A stretch of DNA of 5,814 nt from Propionibacteriales bacterium (GTDB lineage: Bacteria > Actinomycetota > Actinomycetes > Propionibacteriales > Propionibacteriaceae). Position 1 is the first letter of the stretch. Each line of letters begins with the position of its first letter. Positions 1 to 5,349 of this stretch are shown piece by piece. Location of the stretch: assembly GCA_030453285.1 (NCBI GenBank), contig JAKDKP010000173.1:1-5814 (forward strand), read 5' to 3'. A program made the translations under genes and the position numbers. The notes under the pieces are model-generated. The model made no database searches. It saw only the letters and a program-made list of their open reading frames with translations, and was not told where the DNA came from.

Positions 1-518
1 AACTATCGCAGTACGTTCTCGACATGTCACTTCGATCATCATCTAACAGTCTTACTGTTGGTCAACTGCGGGTGCTCGGCGCCGGAACCTTCGTCCTCGG
101 CATCGACGGATTCGTGCTGGCGGGGCTGCTGCCGCAGATCTCCACCGACCTGGGCATCTCGGTCGCGCAGGCAGGCCAACTGACCACCTTCTTTGCGATC
201 GCCTACGCTCTCGCCTCGCCCATCATCGCCATCGCCGCCGGACGGTGGGAGCGTCGCCGATTGCTCTTCCTGGGTATGGCCGTCTTCGCCGTCGGCATGG
301 TGATCCAGGCTGTCGCGACCTCCTTCACGGTGATGGCGATCGGACGCGTGCTGGCTGCGGTCGGGGCGGCGGCCTTCCAGTCCAATGCGTACGCCGTTGC
401 CGGGGTGCTGTCGACCAATCAGACGCGTCCCCGCAACCTGGCCGCGGTCGCGCTGGGCACCTCGGTGTCGTTGGTGGCGGGGTTGCCCTTCGGCGTGGCC
501 ATCGGCTCCTGGCTTGGC

Positions 519-521
519 TGA
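519..521 (+). other. Premature TGA stop at codon 166 of the MFS gene
   Basis: The codons read TCC TGG CTT GGC TGA CGC GCC CCG ATC TGG, that is S-W-L-G-stop-R-A-P-I-W. DHA1 transporters commonly have Gly-Trp-Arg just after the helix 5 motif, so TGG is the expected codon. The frame on both sides is in register (24 and 537 share a frame), which excludes an indel. All other genes here also end in TGA, so TGA is not a sense codon in this organism. Confidence 0.85.
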
Positions 522-1205
522 CGCGCCCCGATCTGGGTGCTGCTCGCGTTTGCGCTGATCGTTGGTGCGCTGATTGTCACCCTGCCGCGAGCCCATGTGC
601 CGGCCATCTCCGCGAGGCAGCGACTGGCCGTTCTGCGCCCGGGGCCGGTGCTGCGTCTGCTCCTCAGCACGGTGCTGGTGGTGACTCCCGTGTACACCGT
701 GCTGTCCTTCACGCCCAGCGTGCTGCACGGCACGGGCGTCATCGTCACCATCGGCCTGCTCGTCTTCGGCGCCGGTCAGGTCGTAGCCACCCGCTCGGTC
801 GCTCCGTTGATCCGCCGTAACGGGTCGTGGCGCACCTTCGCCTGGGGGGCGGTGGCGACGCCGGTGATCCTGGCCATCCTCAGTCTCACCCAGTCAGTGC
901 CGGTCCTGGCCTGCGTGGCCATGCTGCTGCTCGGCGGTGTTGTCGGCCTGGTCATTGTTCCCCAGCAGAATCGACTGTTCGACACTGCACCCGACGTCGC
1001 TCCGATCGCGATGGGATTCAACGGCTCGGCCATCTACGTCGGTGCGGCGCTTGGCGCAGTCCTGGGTGGACTCGTCCTCGCTCGCGGCGGTGACGTGTGG
1101 ATCGCTCCGGCTGCCGCCATCGCTGCCGTGGTGGCGTTGGTGGCGTGCCTGATGCTGGCACCGGAACGAGGCGTCACCGCCCCCACTGCCGTCCGTGACG
1201 CAGGT

Positions 1206-1799
1206 TCAGCCGGGTCGCGCCCGGGCTGATCGCCGGTAGGCCGACACGCTGGGCTCTCCGGTGAGCCAGAGCCGCCACGGTCGATCGGCTGCCCCGCTGA
1301 CGCCGACCCGCGGACCGGTGGAGATCGACCTGTCTCCCGCCGGCGTGGGGTGCCACGCCAACGGTGCGCGCGAGAGCTCGGCACCGTTCAGGGCATCGGT
1401 CAGGCCAAGGGCGCTGGCGACGTTGCCGGGTCCTCGACCCAGTTGCTCGTACGGCACGGTCCCGCGACGAGTCCGGGCCTCGGTCTCCCCGCCGAGCACC
1501 TCGCCCGCGCGCAGCAGGACCGCCGACGACCGCCCGTCGGGGCCACAGACGATGTTGGCGCACCAGTGCAGGCCGTGGCTGCGATAGACGTACAACCGTC
1601 CCGGCGGCCCGAACATCACCTGGGTCCGTGGCGTCGGGCCTCGAAAGGCGTGCGACGCCGGATCGGACTCGCCCTCGTACGCCTCCACCTCGGTGATCCG
1701 AACGGTGACCTGATCATGTCGCAGCGTGCTGCCCAACAGGCTGCGTGCCACGTCGATGACCGAACAGCTCGCCCACTCGTCCAGGGGCACCTCATTCAT
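1206..1799 (-). CDS. DNA-3-methyladenine glycosylase (AAG/Mpg family)
   Basis: A base-excision repair enzyme that flips out alkylated or deaminated purines (3-methyladenine, hypoxanthine and similar) and cleaves the N-glycosidic bond, leaving an abasic site. The 197-residue protein is normal length for bacterial AAG proteins. The catalytic block ITEVEAYEGESDPASH (35-50) aligns with human AAG: Glu39 matches catalytic E125, Tyr41 matches the base-stacking Y127, and His50 matches H136, with the same spacing. GRLYVYRSHGLHWCANIV (67-84), VLLRAGE (94-100, Arg97) and the C-terminal TGPRVGVSGAADRPWRLWL (161-179) are further family blocks. ATG 1799 is the only start that keeps the N-terminal segment; the upstream Shine-Dalgarno is weak. 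It is transcribed divergently from the histidine kinase gene and converges with the MFS gene, overlapping it by 24 nt. No functional link to either neighbour is evident. No residue needed for catalysis appears to be missing. Confidence 0.93.
   Translation of the reverse strand: MNEVPLDEWASCSVIDVARSLLGSTLRHDQVTVRITEVEAYEGESDPASHAFRGPTPRTQVMFGPPGRLYVYRSHGLHWCANIVCGPDGRSSAVLLRAGEVLGGETEARTRRGTVPYEQLGRGPGNVASALGLTDALNGAELSRAPLAWHPTPAGDRSISTGPRVGVSGAADRPWRLWLTGEPSVSAYRRSARARPG
1207..1228. terminator. Candidate bidirectional hairpin in the convergent gene overlap
   Basis: CAGCC (1207-1211) pairs with GGCTG (1224-1228), and GGG (1212-1214) pairs with CCC (1220-1222). There is one bulged G (1223) and a five-base loop (TCGCG). 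T1206-A1229 adds a further pair. The hairpin reads equally on both strands and lies where the MFS and glycosylase genes end. No T-tract follows on either side, so it would be a tail-less terminator or simply a mRNA 3'-end structure. Confidence 0.35.
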
Positions 1800-1913
1800 C
1801 GGATGATCAACTCACACCGCCGATGCCTCGTCCACCTCATGGTCGTCGAGGTTAGCGCCGGTCGCCCCCTCGGTGACCGATGGCATGCCGGTGGCCGTGG
1901 TCCAATGGGTGTC
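1800..1913. promoter_or_regulatory. Divergent intergenic region between glycosylase and histidine kinase genes
   Basis: This gap of about 114 nt must carry the promoter of the minus-strand glycosylase and probably that of the plus-strand kinase operon. On the minus strand TAACCT (complement of 1849-1854) resembles an actinobacterial -10 box, but the matching -35 (GTCACC, complement of 1872-1877, 17-nt spacer) is poor. No convincing plus-strand promoter or operator was found. An eight-base palindrome GGCATGCC lies at 1882-1889. The promoter assignment is inferred mainly from gene orientation. Confidence 0.3.
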
Positions 1914-3101
1914 ATGGCGGGTCTGGACGTACGAATGATCGGGCGAGGCTCGACCCTGTCCGTCGTGGTGGACGTCGTGGCGGCGGCGATGGTGCTGATG
2001 GTGTTCTGGCGGCCGACGGAGACCACGACCGCCGATGCTCGTGTCGCGATCGTCGGGGTGATCCTGGCTGTCGTCGTGGCGGTGGGGATGATCATCCGGT
2101 GGCGGTTCCCGAGGCTCGCCGCCAGCACGGCGCTGGCGGCCACAACCGTTGCCTGGCTGCTCGGCGTGAGCAACGATCCGATGCTCGGCACGGCGTGGTG
2201 TCTGTATCCGGTCGCCCTGCGGCACGGGCTGCGCCCACGATGGGCCAGCCTGGTGGCGATCCTGGTCCTGGGGATGGTGGTGCTCACTGCCGCCCTTGAT
2301 CAGCAGGTGGTGCTGGCCGCGGTGGCGATCGGGGCAGCCTGGCTGCTGGGGCAGGTGGAAGCGCGTCGCCTGTCGGCCATGCGCGAAGTCGTACGGCAAC
2401 AGGCCGCGACCGATCGGGCGCGCCAGCAGACCGCAATGGCTCGCGAGGTGCACGACGTCGTGGGTCACGCGCTGAGCGTGATCAGCGCCGAAGCCGACGT
2501 CGCCCGCCGCCTCCCCGATCAGGGGGAATCCGAGCTGCGGGAGAGTTTGGCCGACATCGAACAGCGGTCCCGCGGCGCCCTGGCAGAGGTGCAGGCGTTC
2601 GTCCGTACACTGCGTGCCGAACCATCCGACGTGTCGACGTCTCGGTCACCGGGCGGTGCGGACCCACTGCGTACTCCGGTTTCCCCCTTCGCCGTTGGCC
2701 AGGCAACTCTTGCCCGGCCCGTCCTGCTGACCGAGGCGCTGGACGACGTGATCAACGGGGCACAGGCCAGCGGGCTCGACGTGACCGCGCGGATCAGCGT
2801 CCCCGACACTGCCCAGGAATCCGGGCTGATAATCCTGCCGATCGTGCGCGAGGCGGTCAGCAATGTCATCCGGCACGCGGGCGCCCGCACTTGCGAGGTG
2901 GCGGTGTGGCACGAAGGCGACGCCCTGCATGCCCGCATCGACGACGACGGACGTGGCCTCACGGCGCAGATGTCGCCGGGCACCGGACTGGTCGGGATGC
3001 GCGAACGCGTCGAACAGCTCGGCGGTGAACTCGTGGTGACGAATCGGTTGGCGGGCGGTACGTCGGTGACGGCCACCATACCGATGGAGTGGTTTCGATG
3101 A
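1914..3101 (+). CDS. Membrane sensor histidine kinase (NarL-system type, HisKA_3)
   Basis: This kinase senses a signal at or in the membrane, autophosphorylates on His, and passes the phosphate to the regulator encoded next to it. It has 395 residues from ATG 1914. The N-terminal part (about 14-146) holds five or six hydrophobic segments with short loops and no large extracellular domain, so sensing is probably intramembrane or through partner proteins. The HisKA_3 dimerisation domain has AREVHDVVGHALSVI (176-190), with His180 as the phosphorylation site. A Ser/Pro/Gly-rich linker (about 237-268) separates it from the HATPase_c domain, which has REAVSNVIRHA (312-322, N-box Asn317), DDDGRG (343-348) and GTGLVGMRERV (356-366). 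The frame is open upstream to 1350, but that part lies antisense to the glycosylase and is not membrane-like. ATG 1905 and ATG 1935 are alternative starts, and none has a strong ribosome-binding site. The stop overlaps the regulator start (ATGA), implying co-translation. Confidence 0.92.
   Translation: MAGLDVRMIGRGSTLSVVVDVVAAAMVLMVFWRPTETTTADARVAIVGVILAVVVAVGMIIRWRFPRLAASTALAATTVAWLLGVSNDPMLGTAWCLYPVALRHGLRPRWASLVAILVLGMVVLTAALDQQVVLAAVAIGAAWLLGQVEARRLSAMREVVRQQAATDRARQQTAMAREVHDVVGHALSVISAEADVARRLPDQGESELRESLADIEQRSRGALAEVQAFVRTLRAEPSDVSTSRSPGGADPLRTPVSPFAVGQATLARPVLLTEALDDVINGAQASGLDVTARISVPDTAQESGLIILPIVREAVSNVIRHAGARTCEVAVWHEGDALHARIDDDGRGLTAQMSPGTGLVGMRERVEQLGGELVVTNRLAGGTSVTATIPMEWFR
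3086..3089 (+). promoter_or_regulatory. Ribosome-binding site for the response regulator
   Basis: GGAG lies 8 nt before ATG 3098, inside the last codons of the kinase gene. It supports ATG 3098 over the in-frame GTG at 3089, which would overlap this site. Confidence 0.6.
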
Positions 3102-3754
3102 CGAAACCGATCATGGTTTTCCTTGCCGATGACGACACCGCTCTGCGGCGCATCCATCGTCGCTTGTTCGACGGCACCGACGGGTTCGGCGTCATCGGAG
3201 AGGCCGGCACGGGGGCCGACACCGTACGAATGATCACTGCCCTGCGCCCTGATGTGGCCCTGGTCGACGTCCAGATGCCGAACGGTTCGGGACTCGACGT
3301 CGTACGTCAGACCAGGGAGGTGACCACCAAGATCATCATCCTCACCACTTTTGATCTCGATGAGTACGTCAGCGAGGCCTTGCGGGAGGGAGCCGCAGGG
3401 TTCCTGTTGAAGAACGCCTCGTCGCCCGAAGTGCTGGCCGCCGTACGGGCCGTCCATGCCGGACATGGCGCCCTGGCACCAGAAGTCACCGGTCGACTGG
3501 TGGGCCAGTTCACGAGTCGACCGCGCTCGGCACCACACGCCTTTGCCAACACCCGGCTCACCCCACGGGAACTGCAGGTGATCCGACTGATCGCCTCGGG
3601 GTGGTCGAACCAGCGCATCGCCGATCACCTCTTCCTGAGCTCGGAGACAATCAAGACGTACGTGAAACGTCTGTTCTCCAAACTCGACGTGAGTGATCGC
3701 ACCCAACTGGCCGTCCTCGCCCATGAGGCTGGGCTGCTGCACCAGCCTCGCTGA
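3098..3754 (+). CDS. Response regulator, NarL/FixJ family (receiver plus LuxR-type HTH)
   Basis: A cytoplasmic transcription factor that takes phosphate from the neighbouring kinase and then binds DNA, most likely to control this cassette. The 218-residue length is standard. Receiver domain: the acidic pocket Asp11/Asp12 (LADDD), the phospho-acceptor Asp57 in VALVDVQMPNGSG (53-65), the conserved Thr in ILTTF (81-85) and Lys105 in GFLLKNAS (101-108). After a linker (about 130-150), the LuxR/GerE helix-turn-helix runs from LTPRELQVIRLIASG (154-168) through NQRIADHLFLSSETIKTYVK (171-190) to the end. Most relatives have KTHV where this protein has KTYV; this is a minor variation. The start overlaps the kinase stop by four bases (ATGA). 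All receiver residues needed for phosphorylation are present. The target genes are inferred from position only. Confidence 0.95.
   Translation: MTKPIMVFLADDDTALRRIHRRLFDGTDGFGVIGEAGTGADTVRMITALRPDVALVDVQMPNGSGLDVVRQTREVTTKIIILTTFDLDEYVSEALREGAAGFLLKNASSPEVLAAVRAVHAGHGALAPEVTGRLVGQFTSRPRSAPHAFANTRLTPRELQVIRLIASGWSNQRIADHLFLSSETIKTYVKRLFSKLDVSDRTQLAVLAHEAGLLHQPR
3725..3749 (+). terminator. Perfect 8-bp inverted repeat at the 3' end of the regulator gene
   Basis: GAGGCTGG (3725-3732) and CCAGCCTC (3742-3749) are exact reverse complements around a nine-base loop. They end three bases before the stop codon (3752-3754). No T-run follows, so a classical intrinsic terminator is not supported. It could be a weak attenuator or an mRNA-processing or stability element that sets the ratio of regulator to transporter. 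It may also be chance in GC-rich coding DNA. Confidence 0.25.
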
Positions 3755-3841
3755 AGGTGTCCACTTCTGGGGGTCACGCACAAGGCGTTTGACGCGGCAC
3801 GCTGGACGGACGCATCCCTTCCAGCCCAGGAGCAGCCGCGC
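3755..3841 (+). promoter_or_regulatory. Spacer before the ABC transporter genes; possible operator/promoter
   Basis: This is the only real gap within the cassette. ACGC occurs at 3776, 3792, 3799 and 3810, and its complement GCGT at 3785, giving the small inverted repeat GCGT-TTG-ACGC (3785-3795). TTGACG (3789-3794) resembles a -35 box, but no good -10 lies 16-19 nt downstream. The repeats could be a binding site for the regulator. That is inference from position and from the fact that many such regulators control their adjacent transporter. Confidence 0.25.
3828..3832 (+). promoter_or_regulatory. Ribosome-binding site for the ABC ATPase gene
   Basis: AGGAG lies 9 nt upstream of GTG 3842 and is the strongest Shine-Dalgarno match in the window. 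It supports the GTG start, from which the protein begins directly with the usual IEIKDVTKKYG opening of ABC ATPases. Confidence 0.7.
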
Positions 3842-4555
3842 GTGATCGAGATCAAAGATGTCACCAAGAAGTATGGCGCCAAGACCGCCGTTGACCAGGT
3901 GAGTTTCACTGCCGCCCCCGGAAGGGTCACCGGCTTCTTGGGCCCCAACGGCGCGGGCAAGTCCAGCACGTTGCGGATCCTGCTGGGACTCGACCAGGCC
4001 ACCTCGGGCACCGCCCTCATCGACGGCCAGCCGTACCCGAGCCTCACCCAGCCCATGCGGACGGTGGGCGCCATCCTCGACGGGGCGTCGGCCGTTCCCG
4101 AACGACGCGGTGTTGATCATCTGCGATGGCTGGCCCAGTCCAACCGGATCGGTTCGCAACGGATCGGCGAAGTGCTGGAGACGGTCGGCCTGGCGGACGC
4201 GGCCAAGGTACGCGTACGGAAGTACTCCCTGGGCATGAAACAGCGGCTCGGGCTGGCCGCCGCCCTGCTGGGCGAGCCGCGGATCCTGGTCCTCGATGAA
4301 CCCGTCAACGGCCTCGACCCCGAAGGGATTCGTACGATCCGAGGATTCCTGCGGCGCTATGCCGAACAGGGCAACACCGTCCTGCTGTCCAGCCACCTGA
4401 TGGGTGAGACCGCCGAGACCGTCGACGACATCGTGATCATCGACAAGGGACGCATCATTGCCACCGGTGAACTCGGCGAGATCACCGACGGACACGCCTC
4501 GTTGGAGGAAGCATTCTTCTCGTTGACCAGCAGCCAGCCAGGACAGAGCTGGTGA
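3842..4555 (+). CDS. ABC transporter ATP-binding protein (BcrA/LanF-like)
   Basis: The cytoplasmic ATPase that powers the two membrane proteins encoded downstream. It has 237 residues, GTG start. In order: an aromatic (A-loop) Tyr11 in KKYGAKTAVD, Walker A GPNGAGKSS (34-42), signature YSLGMKQR (128-135), Walker B ILVLDEP (148-154) with catalytic Glu153, D-loop GLDP (157-160) and H-loop His185 (SSH). The Q-loop region reads TVGAILDGASAVPER (74-88), with Asp80 where most ABC ATPases have Gln. LanF-type immunity ATPases are known to carry an acidic residue (Glu) there, which fits this subfamily. The C-terminal LEEAFFSLT (221-229) is typical of the DrrA/BcrA/CcmA group. The 3' end overlaps the permease gene. 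Bacitracin-like or lantibiotic resistance, or another ABC-2 export role, are all possible; the substrate cannot be read. Confidence 0.94.
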   Translation: MIEIKDVTKKYGAKTAVDQVSFTAAPGRVTGFLGPNGAGKSSTLRILLGLDQATSGTALIDGQPYPSLTQPMRTVGAILDGASAVPERRGVDHLRWLAQSNRIGSQRIGEVLETVGLADAAKVRVRKYSLGMKQRLGLAAALLGEPRILVLDEPVNGLDPEGIRTIRGFLRRYAEQGNTVLLSSHLMGETAETVDDIVIIDKGRIIATGELGEITDGHASLEEAFFSLTSSQPGQSW

Positions 4556-5349
4556 TGATCAACATCGTCAGGTCCGAGCTCACCAAGGCCTACACCCTGC
4601 CGAGGGTCCAGGTGGTCACCGCGGCCCTCGTTCTGCTGTTCCTTGCCATCCAACCCGGCTCCTCGGACACCTATCGGGAGGTGGCCGCCGGGGTTGACGC
4701 CAATCAGATGGTGCTCGATGCGGGACAGCTCACCGACGCCGCGACGGTGCTCATCGGCTACGTCAGCGCCAGCACCCTCAACGCCGGCCTGCTGTTGCCC
4801 ATCCTCGGTGCCGTGATCGGTGGCGCGGAGTTCCGTCACGGCCAACTCGGCCTGAGCGTGGTCGCCGTGCCGAACCGGCGGCGCCTGGTCGTCGGCAAGG
4901 TGCTGGCCACCGGACTGGTGGCCAGCGGCATCAGCATGTTGTTCAGCCTCATCTCCAGCGTGGTTGCCTGGTTCGCCATCAAGGACTGGAATCCTGGACT
5001 GTTGGTGAGTCCCAACATGCTGACCGCCCACGCTCGGCTCCTGCTCTTCTGTCTCACCATCACGCTGATCAGCCTGGGCGTCACCCTCGTTGCCAGGAGG
5101 ACGCTGATCGGCATCATCGTCTCGGTGGTGCTGATCATGCTGACCATGACGCAGGTGGTGGCTCTGGTCTCCCCCGCCGTTGATGCGCTCCTGCCGTGGA
5201 GTGCGTCCCGGAACCTCCTGCTGCAGGACGTCTTCAATGGAGTGCCGCTCACCGGCAGCGCCCTGCACGGTGGTGCGGTGCTCACCTGCTGGGTCATGTT
5301 GATCGTGATCGCCTCGGTGATCATCATCCAACGGCGGGATGCTCGATGA
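4552..5349 (+). CDS. ABC-2 type permease, first subunit
   Basis: A membrane subunit of the exporter. It has 265 residues from GTG 4552 (GTGA overlap with the ATPase stop), or 264 from ATG 4555. AGGA at 4540-4543 is 8 nt from the GTG and 11 from the ATG, so the GTG is slightly favoured. The N-terminus SELTKAYTLPRVQ (8-20) is the cytoplasmic lead-in typical of ABC-2 permeases. It is followed by about six hydrophobic segments, near 21-34, 65-91, 113-142, 164-181, 184-206 and 240-260. The motif GAEFRHGQLGLSVVAVPNRR (91-110) between helices 2 and 3 is the coupling-helix region seen in BcrB/YhcI-like permeases (E-x-R-x-G...P-x-R). A soluble extracellular stretch at about 35-63 follows the first helix. 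It is translationally coupled to both neighbours and clearly related to the next gene product, with which it probably forms a heterodimer. Confidence 0.92.
   Translation: MMINIVRSELTKAYTLPRVQVVTAALVLLFLAIQPGSSDTYREVAAGVDANQMVLDAGQLTDAATVLIGYVSASTLNAGLLLPILGAVIGGAEFRHGQLGLSVVAVPNRRRLVVGKVLATGLVASGISMLFSLISSVVAWFAIKDWNPGLLVSPNMLTAHARLLLFCLTITLISLGVTLVARRTLIGIIVSVVLIMLTMTQVVALVSPAVDALLPWSASRNLLLQDVFNGVPLTGSALHGGAVLTCWVMLIVIASVIIIQRRDAR

Larger units (their letters stand above)
24..1229 (+). pseudogene. MFS drug-efflux transporter (DHA1 type), interrupted by an in-frame TGA
   Basis: This encodes a proton-coupled efflux permease of the inner membrane, major facilitator superfamily, DHA1/AraJ-YdhP-like branch; the substrate is unknown. 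One frame runs from ATG 24 to TGA 1227-1229 and would give about 401 residues, normal for the family, with 12 predicted helices. The first helix carries GIDGFVLAGLLP (residues 26-37), a family hallmark. GRWERRRLL (73-81) is the motif A-like loop between helices 2 and 3. GLPFGVAIGSWLG (153-165) is the motif C end of helix 5. Codon 166 is TGA where homologues have Trp (GWR); RAPIWVLLAF continues in the same frame. As written, the frame yields a 165-residue five-helix fragment (24-521) and a possible GTG-started remainder (537-1229) with helices 6-12. One base change (TGG to TGA) or a sequencing error explains it. No clear ribosome-binding site precedes ATG 24, and the frame is open to the window edge, so the start is uncertain. 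Confidence 0.85.

Noticed and set aside
519..540. Selenocysteine insertion at the in-frame TGA with a downstream hairpin
   Set aside because: The expected residue at this position is Trp, not a redox Cys. MFS transporters are not selenoproteins, and the hairpin lies closer to the TGA and lacks the loop features of a bacterial SECIS.
245..820. Plus-strand out-of-frame ORF inside the MFS gene that spans the premature stop
   Set aside because: The Arg/Ala/Gly-rich translation has no membrane segments or motif. The MFS frame explains the sequence on both sides of the stop.
1350..1913. N-terminal extension of the histidine kinase frame
   Set aside because: It lies antisense to the glycosylase gene, has no membrane or domain signature, and the kinase shows normal length and topology from about 1914.
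2519..4495. 658-codon open frame on the minus strand across kinase, regulator and ATPase genes
   Set aside because: It is antisense to three genes with complete diagnostic motifs and its own translation shows no recognisable domain. Long antisense frames are common in GC-rich DNA.
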